64,000 nt of DNA from Meloidogyne chitwoodi. Its lineage: Eukaryota; Nematoda; Chromadorea; Rhabditida; Meloidogynidae. Of the stretch, positions 11,533 to 23,500 are shown piece after piece. Made by a program: the position numbers and the translations under genes. Below the pieces are notes generated by a model, which was not told where the DNA came from, searched no databases, and worked only from the letters and a program-made list of their open reading frames with translations. The DNA is taken from assembly GCA_015183035.1 (NCBI GenBank), contig JACZZP010000012.1:62001-126000 (forward strand), given 5' to 3'. Numbering within the stretch: the first letter of the stretch is position 1; each line of letters starts with the position of its first letter.

Positions 11533-12398
11533 ATGGTTAGAGATTCACGCTCTCGTAGCTCTTCGCGTTCACCAAGTCTGACAAAATCTCGAGTTGAGAA
11601 AAGAGGTATTAAACGCTCTCGTTCACGGTCGACGCTCTCACGTAGCTCAGTCAATCGTTCGCGTTCACCGAGTTTATCAAAATCTCGACGTCGTGATGAG
11701 AAAAGAGGTCGTCGACGCTCTCGTTCTGGTTCGCGATCAACATTCTCACGTACTCCTTCGCCTGGGGCTAAGCGCTTACATATTGGTATATTTTTATAAC
11801 TAAATGCCTATTTTAAATATTTATTTTTGTTCATCAGGTAATTTGGACGATTCCATTCGCCGTTGTGACATTGAGGACGTTTTTGGTAAATATGGTCGTA
11901 TTGCGGATTGTTGGATGGCTAGGTATTTATTATATTTTGTATATTTTAATTACTTTTTTAGTTATCCACCCTTCTATGGTTTCGTGGTTTTTGATCGAAT
12001 GGAGGATGCACAAAAGGCGCTGCGTGATATGAGCACTGGTTATATAAAAGATTGTAGAGTTCGAACAACTGTTGCACTTCCGCGTTATGGAGGATCTGCT
12101 GGACGAGCAAAGTATTCTACTTTCTATCTAAAGCTTATGATTTTTTGATTATTTAACATTTTGGAGGTTTTTGAAATATAATTTTCTTACATCTGCTTCA
12201 TTTTTAAGAAATTATTTTAATTTTTTCTTATTTAGTAACCGTTCTCGACTTCCGCAACCGCCTATTCGTCCTCGTCGTCACTTTGATTATGGACGTGGCC
12301 GTCGCCGTTCACGATCTCGCTCTGTTCGTCGACATCGTCGTCATTCACCTTCTGTCAGTCGTTCGCGTTCTCGTTCAATCAAAAAAGAAATGTGTTAA
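11533..12398 (+). CDS. SR-family splicing factor (RS-RRM-RS)
   Basis: Serine/arginine-rich pre-mRNA splicing factor. ATG 11533 begins an N-terminal RS domain (MVRDSRSRSSSRSPS...). A single RRM follows with RNP2 as LHIGNL, ending exon 1 at 11785, and RNP1 as YGFVVF at about 11975. The C-terminal RS domain (RRRSRSRSVRRHRRH...) ends at 12398. Introns at 11786 to about 11838, 11922-11960 and 12112-12237 are all GT-AG. The domain order resembles transformer-2, but the RRM (GRIADCWMARYPPFYGF) is closer to the SRSF3/SRSF7 type, so no symbol is assigned. The next gene starts 195 bp downstream on the same strand, suggesting an operon. Confidence 0.88.
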
Positions 12399-12560
12399 TT
12401 CAATCTTGATGTTAATCTTCTAAATTTTCAATCTTGAATTTAATTTCAATCAAAAAAATGGAGTGTTAATTCAATCTTGACTTTTTACTTTTTTAAAAGA
12501 TTATACTTCTTTAACTTAAATTGACAATTGAATTTTAAATTTCTTTTTAAATATTTTTGT

Positions 12561-12565
12561 TCTAG
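12561..12565 (+). promoter_or_regulatory. Candidate trans-splice acceptor for capping protein alpha
   Basis: TCTAG preceded by ATATTTTTGT lies 28 bp before the capping-protein start codon and about 160 bp after the SR-protein stop codon. This is typical nematode operon spacing. Inference from consensus and position. Confidence 0.45.
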
Positions 12566-12593
12566 ATAAATTGAAGTAAACTGATCATCTATA

Positions 12594-13839
12594 ATGATTG
12601 GTGCAGAGCTTACTGAAGCTGAAAAGGTTAGAATTGCCTCAGATTTTTTGCTTCAGTCTCCGCCTGGTGAATTCAATGAAGTATTTAACGATGTTCGCAC
12701 GATTTTGAGTGATGATACTTTTTTGGAGAAGGGCTGTTTGGAAGCTATAAAGCAATACAATAGGTCTCAATTTGTTTCAGTAAAATTGGATGGCGTTGAG
12801 CAACCGGTTTGTTTTAATTACTATTAGTAAAATAGGAGTCTAATGCTTCTTGTTTTAATAATTTTGTTGTGAGTACTTTTGTCTTTAATTAAAATTATGT
12901 TTAAAATTGTTTTAGACTTTAGTCACGGAACATAATGAATTATCTGATGGACGTTTTGTAGATCCGAAGTCGCAAAAAACCTTCAAATATGATCATTTAC
13001 GAAAAGAAGCGAATGAGATACATCCTATAGGTTCAAAAGAGATTGATGATAAGCACGAACAATGGCGCAAAATGCTACAAAAGGTTTTATAGTTTTAATA
13101 ATCTACTCATTTAAATCTTGTAGGAATTGGATGAATATGTTCACGAGCACTTTTACAGATCTGGAGTTGCTGCTGTATTCACACCTTTGCACAAAGAAAA
13201 GACGATCATTTTATGCGTTGAATCTCATCAATTTCAACCAAAAAATTTTTGGTTTTTTTTATTATTTTATTTTAATTGGATGATTTTAGGAATGGAAGAT
13301 GGCGATCTGAGTGGCATTTACCTCTCTTTGATGGAAAGACGACAACTCATAAATGCACAGGTTAATAATTGCAGATAACTCTAATTAAAACATATATTTT
13401 AGGTAAACTTCGTCTCCAAGTGCATTATTATGAGGATGGAAATGTTCAACTAATATCTGAAAAGGATCTTAATGTAGATGTTAAAATGAGTGTAAGCATA
13501 TTTTTAAAAAATTATTGAAATAGGGTTTTTTCTGATTCCAAATAGTGCAAAAATTGTTCAGAAATGTGAAATAAAAATTTTTTACAATGGCAGACAAGGA
13601 GTAGTCAATTAAACTTTCTGATATTTTGATATTTTCAGGCAGATAAAGAGTCGAGCGCGAGAGATATAATCCAAGCCATTTGTGCGGCAGAATCAGCATA
13701 TCAAATTGCAATCCAAGAAAGCCAATCATCAATGGAAAGTACTTTCAAAACTTTACGGCGTCAGCTTCCTGTGACTCGTTCAAAATTAGACTGGCTTAAA
13801 TGCCATAGTTATCGTATAATGGATGCGAAGCCACAATGA
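12594..13839 (+). CDS. cap-1: F-actin-capping protein subunit alpha
   Basis: The CapZ alpha subunit caps actin filament barbed ends as a heterodimer with the beta subunit. The start MIGAELTEAEKVRIASDFLL is characteristic (ATG 12594), followed by PPGEFNEVFNDVRTIL. Later blocks are EHNELSDGRFVDPKSQKTFKYDHLR, ELDEYVHEHFYRSGVAAVF, NGRWRSEWHLPLF, GKLRLQVHYYEDGNVQLIS and the C-terminal ESTFKTLRRQLPVTRSKLDW. The stop is at 13839. Six or seven exons with short introns are visible. The full length of roughly 280 residues agrees with the family. It probably follows the SR-protein gene in an operon. Confidence 0.95.
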
Positions 13840-13995
13840 TACATTTTTTGATGCTATTAAACTATTTTAAATGCTAAACTGAAAAGTGCTTATGTATAAG
13901 ATAAATTGATTATATTGTCAGATATTACTTGTAGTTGATTGTTTTTATGTTCACTACAAAACCGATATTTTTAATGTCATTAAATTATCGATTAA

Positions 13996-14106
13996 TACAG
14001 TAAGAAAGGGCTTTTTTGCTTGGCGATAAACCGGCTTTATTCAAATTTGTATTTTTATTAATCCTAAAGCCTTTTCAGCGCAAAACAAAATGAGTTTCTT
14101 ACTGTA
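13996..14106. mobile_element. Tc1/mariner-like MITE, copy 1 (left of array 1)
   Basis: About 111 bp beginning TACAGTAAGAAAGGGC and ending GTTTCTTACTGTA, with the outer TA as the likely target duplication. A second inner inverted repeat (AACCGGCTTTA ... TAAAGCCTTTTCAGCG) is shared with the other three copies at 15473, 52348 and 53474. No coding capacity. Confidence 0.65.
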
Positions 14107-14125
14107 TTAGTTGATAATTAGTTAA

Positions 14126-14320
14126 CTTTTTGGTTAAATCAATATATCGATTTTATTGATTATTTATAAAATTGTAAAAAATTTAAGTTTGAGAAAGATC
14201 GATAAAATCAATATATCGATTTTGTTGATTATTTATAATTTTGGAAGTTTTGTAAAAAAATTAAGTTTGAGAAGAATCGATAAAATCAATATATCGATTT
14301 TATTAATTTTTTTAATTTAG
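14126..14320. repeat. Palindromic ATCAATATATCGATTTTATT repeats
   Basis: Three near-identical, about 60-70 bp spaced blocks of the palindrome-like ATCAATATATCGATTTTATT, linked by AAATTTAAGTTTGAGAA. The same motif flanks the second array (around 52494-52620 and 53347-53450), so it is part of the composite repeat structure. Confidence 0.7.
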
Positions 14321-15244
14321 AATCGGTGAAAAAAGATCGGTGAAAAAGATCTGTGAAAAACATCGCTGAAAAGATCGCTGGCTGAAAAAGATCGCTGAAA
14401 AGATCGCTGGCTGAAAAAGATCGCTGAAAAGATCGCTGGCTGAAAAAGATCGCTGAAAAGATCGCTGGCTGAAAAAGATCGCTGAAAAGATCGCTGGCTG
14501 AAAAAGATCGCTGAAAAGATCGCTGGCTGAAAAAGATCGCTGAAAAGATCGCTGGCTGAAAAAGATCGCTGAAAAGATCGCTGGCTGAAAAAGATCGCTG
14601 AAAAGATCGCTGGCTGAAAAAGATCGCTGAAAAGATCGCTGGCTGAAAAAGATCGCTGAAAAGATCGCTGGCTGAAAAAGATCGCTGAAAAGATCGCTGG
14701 CTGAAAAAGATCGCTGAAAAGATCGCTGGCTGAAAAAGATCGCTGAAAAGATCGCTGGCTGAAAAAGATCGCTGAAAAGATCGCTGGCTGAAAAAGATCG
14801 CTGAAAAGATCGCTGAAAAAGATCGCTGAAAAAGATCGCTGGCTGAAAAAGATCGCTGAAAAGTTCGCTGAAAAGATCGCTGAAAAAGATCGCTGAAAAA
14901 GATCGCTGAAAAAGATCGCTGAAAAGATCGCTGAAAAAGATCGCTGGCTGAAAAAGATCGCTGGCTGAAAAAGATCGCTGAAAAGATCGCTGAAAAAGAT
15001 CGCTGAAAAGATCGCTGAAAAAGATCGCTGAAAAGATCGCTGAAAAAGATCGCTGAAAAAGATCGCTGAAAAGATCGCTGGTTGAAAAAGATCGCTGAAA
15101 AACATCGGTGAAAAAGATCGGTGAGATCGGTGAACATCGGCGAATATCGGTGAGATAGGCGAACATCGGCGAATATCGGTGAATATTGGTGGACATCGGC
15201 GAATATCGGTGAACATCGGTGAATATCGGCGAATATCGGTGAAC
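14321..15244. repeat. Composite tandem array 1 (GATCGCTGAAAA / 29 bp higher-order unit)
   Basis: About 0.9 kb minisatellite. From about 14365 to 14810 a 29 bp unit (GATCGCTGAAAA plus GATCGCTGGCTGAAAAA) repeats about 15 times almost perfectly. From about 14810 to 15110 the same words occur in irregular order. From about 15110 to 15244 the unit changes to ATCGGTGAATATCGGCGAAC. All three minus-strand frames are stop-free for about 295-335 codons, simply because the unit contains no stop triplets; I do not call a gene. On the minus strand each unit reads TTTTCAGCGATC. Confidence 0.9.
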
Positions 15245-15472
15245 TTACCTGGTAAGATATAGAAATAGACAAAGATAAAGACTCATGAAAATCCAAAAAT
15301 TATGGGTGGAATGAATGTTATTTTTGAGCTTTTAAACTATTACTAAGTTTTGGCCGAGACATATATCATTTTGAAGAGCTCGAAAAACTAATTCTAATAA
15401 GCTTTGGATGAGCCAATTCCCTCCGATAGAATTCGAGATAAAGGCTCATAAACATCCAAAAATATGGGGAAT
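15245..15472. other. Spacer between array 1 and MITE copy 2
   Basis: Contains two diverged direct copies of a segment: ...ACTCATGAAAATCCAAAAAT (about 15281) and ...GCTCATAAACATCCAAAAAT (about 15444). No protein-coding signal. Confidence 0.4.
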
Positions 15473-15720
15473 TACAGTAAGAAGTAGTTTTATTAAAATC
15501 TCAACTGGCACTGAAACGACAGTTTTTGATAAACTACTTACTGAAAAAATCGATAATTCTCTATCATTTTTAAAAAAATTTTTACCTGGCGACCTTTTTC
15601 TTTTTATCTCTGTCAACACTATTACTCAAATCTTATATGTATTTTTCATGGATTTTTACTTCAACTCTAATTTCTTAAAGCCGTTTCAGCGTAATTGTAG
15701 AAAATTACCTTCTTACTGTA
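15473..15720. mobile_element. Tc1/mariner-like MITE, copy 2 (right of array 1)
   Basis: 248 bp, starting TACAGTAAGAAGTAG and ending CCTTCTTACTGTA, with the inner AAAGCCGTTTCAGCG block found in the sister copies. It is longer than the other copies, so it carries extra internal sequence or an insertion. The 107-codon open frame over it is not supported. Confidence 0.6.
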
Positions 15721-15815
15721 TAAGTAGATAATCGTCATCTTTTTTTCAAACCAATAGATCGAGTTCTTTGATGTATGTAGAAATAAATGGTCGAACTTTT
15801 ATTCAAGAGGTATAT

Positions 15816-18800
15816 TTAAAAATCTGTTTCCAAAAGGCATTTATTTAAAATATCTGGGCATTGTTCTTTCAAATCTTCAGTTATCCTCTCCTGTTCATTC
15901 CCCTGCTTTGTGAGCGGTTGTGTAAAACGTCGCTCATCTGTCCGTTTTGTTCGATTAGTTCCCTGTTTTTGATTCCTTTGTTGACGTTCTTGTTCAAGTG
16001 TTCGGTCACTGCTTTTTGATCTTTTGCGTAACATATATTCAAGAATATTTGAATCTGGTGTTGTTGGAGAAATGGAATGATCTTGAGAAGAATACGAATC
16101 TTGTGATGGTAATCGACGACGATCAACCTAGATGACGAAAAAGACTTGATAAAATTGAACAATAAAATCAAATTTGTAATAAAAATAACAATTCACACAC
16201 CAATCCCATTTGCATATTTGAATGCCTTCCTTTATGTTCACATTTTGGTAATCGGTCACCACCATCCATTTGACTTGCTTCTTCTTTACAAAAAACTCCA
16301 TTTTTACTATCAACTTCTCTTACAGTTAAAGTATATGGCACATTTCCAACATTATCATCATCACCGTCTTCCTTGTTGAATAAATGAACTGTACGTAAAT
16401 CAGGCCGTTCTTCACTTTCAATTGATATTGCTGTTGGTAGATTTTGTTTAGTCTTATTTTGTTGAGCAACAGTTTCACTAGTATTGTAGTTCAGTACTTC
16501 ATTTAAAGAAAGTACATCTTTTAAAATGCTGTTCAATGGATCTAATAAAGTATTATTTGTCGTTGATAATTCATCTGTTTCATGTTGCTGAAAATAATCT
16601 TATATTTAAAATCTATTATAAACCTAAAATTAATTTCGTAAAAGTAAAAATTATGCTAAAATAAACAAATAATATGGCGGAATGCCCAATCTTTTAACTA
16701 TCTAAATTTATATTTAAATTACTTGATTATTTAGTGAATTAAATAAGCCAGTAGTAAGTTTAGGAGCAACTTCTGGGCGCGTTCCTTCAAGTTTTGATTT
16801 TACTGAAGTTGGTTGTTTAACATCAATTCCATCTGGAGTTATTATCAAATCGTCTTTACAAATAACTCGACCAGGAAGAGGACCACCAGAAACATTAATT
16901 GTTGTGGAAGTAGTTTGTTTATCTTCTACCCTGGCGGTATCCATTTTTGGAGCTGACACTAAATAAGACAATAATGTCAGTCTTATTGCAAACCTTTTTC
17001 TCCAATGTTTGGTGTTCGAATCACTAAAGGTTTTCTATTTCCTAATTGGCCAAAGTTAGAAGTTGTGGGTGAGCAACTTGATTGATTCCATCCATTTAAA
17101 GCACTTGCACGTGAAGAAGAGAGCAAAACTGGGCGAATGATTGAAGCACTACTAATGCCAATTAGAGGAGGACAATCAATGGCAACTGGGATTTCATTTC
17201 TGAATAAAAATTGTAAAGAAAATAATAAAAATTAAATAAACCTAATACGAGATTTAAAATCAGAAGAACTACAACTAGCTGAAGGAGCATAACGTATTCT
17301 CCGCCCATCGGAACTGCGGGTGGAAGCTGGGGCTGATGAAGAAGCTATAGAATAATCAGAGCAACAAGCAGAAGATGAAGTAAATTCACTTCCCCCTAAA
17401 TTTTATTACATAAATAAATTACAAGTTTTAAGAAAACCGAATGTCTTTGTTGATGCCATCACACCATGAGTTGATGAAATTACAGATTTTGTTTGACTTG
17501 TTTCCATAATTGGACTAGGAGAATGAACTGTTAAAGCTTTTGAATGTTGAAGATGTTGAGGACGCATTGCTGCTGACGTAGTTGCCGTTGTAGCTGAGGC
17601 AGTCGAAACAACATCAGAAGAACATTGTAACGGCTCTCAAATAAAAAAATAATTTTTAATAAAATTAAAAAAACCTGAAACACTTTCAGGCAAAGTCACT
17701 TTTTTGACAATAACATTTCCAACTCTTTTAGTTGTAAAAGTTGTTTGATAAACGCGAGGATCAACAGATGATGCAGCAGCGACAGTTGAAGACGAAGAAG
17801 AATAAATATCAGAACGAGAAGAATTTTGTTTGTCACTGCCGGTTATTTCATTAAAACGTTTACTTAAACGATATGAACCTAAAAATTAATTAAAAAAAAT
17901 ATATATTTATAAAATAAACCTTCAGAATTATTATCAGTATCATTTAAATGTTGTGGAAATTGATGAAAATTTTCACCACTAAGAGATTTAATTGGTGTAT
18001 AAAATGCATGATGGTCATCAGTCTGTAATGCAGACGGCGCCAAAACATTTGGCAAGGAACTAGACATCTTAAAGTAAATAAAAATTTGAAGAAATGTTTT
18101 TCAACAATTAATAAACATTTTAAGTTTAAAATTATTTCAAAAAATACTCACAGGGTCAATCTGTTGATGAAATGAATTTTCTGCAGAATTTGGCAATTCT
18201 TTTTTAAAAGAAAGTTCATCTACATTAATACCTCCATTTTCCTTTCCTTTATCGGGTAAAATATCTCCATAACATGAACGATGCATTGGCATTTGGTAGT
18301 GACTGTTGTTGTTTGATTCTCGTTGTTTCTGATGGCGATGATGGTGATTATGTTTTCGATGATGATGATGCTTATTATTATTATTATATTGTTCATCACA
18401 TGCCAAACTACTCTAAAATAAAATTAAAATAATAAAAGTTAAAGAAATAAAAGTTAACCTTCGGTCTTGCCTTCATTCCACCATTTTCTCTTGTTGCTAT
18501 TTCTTCAATACAAGAACGTTTGTTGTTAATAAAATTCCCTGCAGTTACAAAATTTCCATTCTGTCTACTAACATTCTTTTGGCAAAAATGTTCGTGTTTT
18601 TGATCAGCCATTGCAGTTATATTCATTATCAATTGTTGAGTATTTTCAACAGCTTGTCTATTTTTATTATTTTCTGATAATCGATCAGACATAAAATAAT
18701 GTTGTTGGTGTTTTTTGTTTCCATATATTGGAGGAAATATTGCTGCTTTTGTATTTAAAGGATGAATAAAACTTCGGTGCAAAGGTCTAAAACAAATTGA

Positions 18801-20500
18801 TTGTTTCGCCAGTTCCCATTAATAAAAAATTACCGCTGAAAAGGCTCACGACGCTTTCTATGTTCACGTACATAATCTATCAGTTGTTTCTGAGTTCTAC
18901 CCTGATAATGAAAATTCGAACCACGATGGAATAATCTTCGAGATTCTCGAGATTCAACCGGCTCTGGGCATCGGAAAAAATCTTAAATAATTTGAAAACT
19001 AAATCATAAAAATGTTAAACTAACTGTGATGCTCTACGCACTTTTTCCAAAAGTTTTTGCAATCGTCTCGATTATCGAAAACAAATTCAACTGTCTCTTT
19101 ATATTGTTGCTGCAAATTAATATAAAAAAATAATAGCTTTTTAATATAATAAAACCGCAGTGTCCGGATGGATTTTAATCATAAGCCTTTTTCGCTTAAA
19201 ACACAATTTTCGAATTTTTGCCCAAGAGAAAGTCATCATACAATTTAGTTGATGAAACATCTTAAATTTTAATGTTATACTTGTTCTTTCTCCCTTTCAT
19301 ACCTTTATTCCCATGTGCGCAACAGAAAGAGCCACCTAAATAGAAAACGAAATACTGCCATTAAAAAAAATTTCAGGAGAGATCTTTAACAAAAATATAA
19401 AAAAAATCAGAGTACTATTGAAGTATGCATTTAAATATTAAGCAAACCTCGATGCCCTCCACGTCCCTTGCATTGTGGAGACGAATACCATAAAAATCAC
19501 AACGTCTTGCAGTTTCCAATAAATTAAAATCGGCTTCTGCAGGAGTCATTCCGACAAGCTTAAATCAAATTTAAAATAATTTAATAATTTTAAGTTAAAA
19601 AAACCTTTTTATGTTGCTCCATTACTTCTTTTTGGAATGCAGGACTTTGATTAGGAACGAATTGGACACCACCAGAAGAAACATAACTATAATCAGGGTA
19701 ATCCAATGGAGAATAATCTCCACATTCTGATTGAATCTAAAAATTTTAAATCTCTATAAATTAATTAGTTTAAAGAAAACAAACAATATAAGAAACAAGC
19801 AATGCCGCAGTTCTTTCATTACATAATAATTCGCCACGAGCCAAATCACGGCGTAATTGTAGAGCGAATAAATACCTAAAAAAAATTTTAAAGTATTTTT
19901 TCTCTTATGTAAAATTAAAAAAATAATAATTTGCAAAATTAATACCGAGTATATTCCTCCTCAAGTTCAGATGGATTTGGTGTATAAAATTTAACAGTGA
20001 AAAAAAAGCGAGCATCGGATTGAGCAGACATAATTTGACGTAAAATACTCTTGTCTTTGTCCAACCAACACTTAAAATATAAATTAATTTATAAAATAAA
20101 TTTAAAAAAAAAACAAACTCGATTTCCAAAAGCAATAAATTCAAGTCCAAAATAATCACATTCTAATAAATTTAAATGTCTACAAACTTCATCAAAAAGA
20201 GCTTGGCCAAGTGCTTTATGCTGATAAAACAAATTTAAAATTAAAAAATAAAATCTTCTTACTCCAAGATGGAAAACTCCTACACTCTCGTCCAGCATTC
20301 GAACCCAAAATATAAAAAAAAAACTTTTTAAAATTTTTTAAATTTAATTACAAACTTTAATGCACATAAGTCTTCCTTTTCCTTTGCGTGGATCCATTCC
20401 GGGTGGAGGAGGACAACCCTGAAAATAAATAAATAAATTTAACAAATAGTAAATTCAAAACCACTCCACGAGGAATCTGAGATGACACCGGCTTTTGCAT
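15816..20500 (-). CDS. frm-3: FERM domain protein of the FARP/FRMD7 (FRM-3) type
   Basis: Membrane-cytoskeleton adaptor. The chosen start is ATG 20500 ([12 protein letters not shown]). F1 lobe: [20 protein letters not shown] and [20 protein letters not shown] (about 20380-20110). F2: [20 protein letters not shown] and [20 protein letters not shown] (about 20000-19690), then [26 protein letters not shown]3: [21 protein letters not shown] (about 19230-19160), [20 protein letters not shown] and VEHHSFFR. The FERM-adjacent domain is [20 protein letters not shown] (about 18930-18870). The remainder down to the stop at 15816 is a long, low-complexity Ser/Asn/Gln tail with a histidine-rich run (about 18400-18300). 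No DH or PH domain is seen, unlike vertebrate FARP. The intron before MLDESV appears to end in GG instead of AG. Exon calls in the tail are approximate. Confidence 0.82.
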
Positions 20501-23500
20501 AAGTTTTGACAAAATAGATCATTCAAAAGTTCCTCACCCTCTTCAATTTGAGAATTATAAAGTGCATTGAGATAATCTAAAAAAAAAATTTTTTTTATTT
20601 TAAGAATTAGAAAAATATCAATGGGGCTAAAAATAATTTTAGATAGAAAAAACTAGGGATGATCGAGGATACTGATGAGGGTGACCAACCCTCATAAAAA
20701 CGTATAAATTTCCTAAATATTAATAAAAAAGATGGGAATTGATCGAATTTGATCGGAAATACTTTTGGTCTACTAGCCAAAATATAATTAAAAAGTTTAA
20801 AAATAATAACAGCTGTCATATAAAATAATTCCTGAATTAGTTAAGGTGCAATATTGTAATAAATTATATATGAAAAAGTACAATGAACAAAAAAATATTT
20901 TTTGAATAAATTTTTGGAAAAGATGTATAAAAAATAAAATATTTTGAATCAAAATATCAGGAATCCTTTCATATCACCAAAACTAAAAAAAATTCTAAGG
21001 AATGACAAGCATGTCAAATAAATAAAAAATCAAGTGTCACGAAATTTTATGTATTCTTCGAAAAATCTTTTTTTTTGCAAAGTTTCTAACACTTATTGTT
21101 AAAGTCTTTTAATCCTTCGGGAATGTAAATGTTCCTCTGTTTATTTGTGCCAACTACAAAAAGTGGATTTCTCTTAAAAAAAGGTCGCAGAATTTTTAAA
21201 GTAAACAAAAAATAGTAATATTTTTAAAATATTATGAAAGTATCTCTAAAGAAAATTTTAAATTTCTAAAATATTAAAAGTTGTAAATTTAGTAAGGTAG
21301 AAGAAGGCTTTCTTTAGAGTAGGTAAATTGGCACCTTTTTTCCATTATTGAATAAAATAAAATAAAAATTACTCCCAATGGAATGTTTTTTTCTTTAATA
21401 TCTCTAAAAAAAATATTTTTGTAGATAACAAAAATATTATCTAATATTTATTGGATAAAAAAATAAAAGTGTCTCCAATAATTTTATTCCTAGGAGAAAT
21501 TGAAGAAAAAAGTTTATGCCCATAAATTAAAATAAAAATAATTTTATAGACAAACGAAAAAAAAAGTAAAAGCGATAGATTTGGGATTAAAAAAAAATAA
21601 AATTTGAATATTTTAAAATAAATTATTTATTTTAAAATAAATTCTTAAAAGAATTAAAGTAATAAAAATAAATTTTATTTAATTTTCCCATTGAGAAAAG
21701 TGGCAAATTAGCTTTAGGAGGAAGAACGGTTATTTTTTTTCAATTGTTCCCGCATCGAATTATAAAAATAAAATTTTGAAAAGAATATAAGTAAGAAAAA
21801 TGTTAAGTCGAATTTTATAAGTCCAAAGAAGAAGGCGCCCTAAAGGCAAATGTGAGGAAAGAAAACAGCAGAGACATCTCCCCTCACTACTTGGTACATT
21901 TCTTCTATCGTGCAGTTGATGGAGTGACAAGAAAAAAATAAAAAAGGGCATAGTGCAAGACTGTGTGCTTTACATACCGACTGGGCATTTTTTGCAAGTA
22001 AAATGGTCTTCACACTGCATATCTTCTAGTCATTTATGTACCCCCCTCACTTGCCAAATGTGCCCTAATTTGTTTTGGCCTTTTTACTCTTCCCTTTCAT
22101 TCCCAAAATAGCAAAAAAGAAGCTTCCGACTTTAAGTTATAACTAAAATATTTACTCAATCATCAGTAGATAGTTTCGAAGCTTATTTCTCTACAAAGAG
22201 GCTCGGTATACTTGCTTCTCACATTTTGCTTAATATTCTCAAAGTTTTTCTTTCTTTGATTTCTCGAATTTTTAGCTACATGAGTCTTTATATATTCTCT
22301 CATCTTTGCGTGATACATAAAAGATAACTTAAGAAAAGGGAGAAAATAATTTTGTGATGAACAAAAAGAATTTTTGGGAATTTATTTACTAGAAGAAAAA
22401 GCAAGAGAAGGCAATTATTATTTACAGTTTAATTAAAGAATATAACTCAAATTATTTGCAATAAATTTCTTTTAAGACCAAAAAATAATCTAAAAAAATT
22501 ATTTTTAAAAATTAAAAAACTTTAAAAATTTATATTAACACATTTATTTAAAAACTAAGGAATTTTTTCTTTAATTATTTTTATTAACACAGGTTTTTAG
22601 CATTTTACTACCAGGAAGTGGTTTTGTTTTAGGGCATTCAAAAATCTACAAATCATTTTGTACTTTTTTTATTTTCCTTTTTTCAAGTTATATCCACATA
22701 AAAATACCAGTTGCGGTTCTCGCATTCCTTTTTTATCAATAGACATAACCCAACAAATATCTAATTTTGATTTATGACAAAAATTATTCTTTTTTTCAAA
22801 ATGTTTAGCGCCAAAAATTGTTTTTTATGAAATCATAATGATAGACAAAAATTACTTTTTTTCCAATCTTTTTTAATTCTTAAAAATAGAAAACAACAAC
22901 CAATGACCGATGATCATTATTATTATTATGTGTTTAATATATATCCCTCAATCTAAATATAAGAAAGAACGAAAATAACAAAAAAGCTCACTTTTCAAAA
23001 TTTTATCGCATTTTTTGATCAAGCTCTTTTTAATAAACGCTTTTGAGGATCATCATTCTCAACAACAATATAAAAAGGATAAACGAGAACAAATATAAGG
23101 AGAAAAAATGTATAAATATTATAATAGAAAATTTGAATACATAGTATCCGGCTACAATGTGCTGCTGTCACTCTCTTTTATTATTTTTTATTTAAAAAAA
23201 AAATTATATATACATCTATTAAATATTTTTAATATTTTAAAGTTTTTGTAAAATTTCTTTAAAAAAAAAATTCTCTCATCTCTAAATTTAATATAAATGC
23301 TTTTAAATGTGCGTAAGCAATGGAGCATATGTAATCGCTATCCGGTAATTTATTGCAGCAGTTTTAAACCCTCAACCCTTTTTTAAACCCCCAAAATTCT
23401 CCTTTATCTCAATCACAATCTTGCGTTTCCAAACAAAAAGTCTAAAAAAAGAGAAAGAGAAAACTTGGATTAGCATTACTTTGAAAATATTATCCGCATT

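Noticed and set aside
14321..15244. CRISPR-like regular repeats
   Set aside because: The repeats are contiguous and variable without unique spacers, and the genome is eukaryotic. It is a minisatellite.
14286..15296. Large minus-strand ORFs of 294-336 codons
   Set aside because: They cover the tandem array in all three frames at once. Openness follows from unit composition, with no start context, splice structure or family resemblance.
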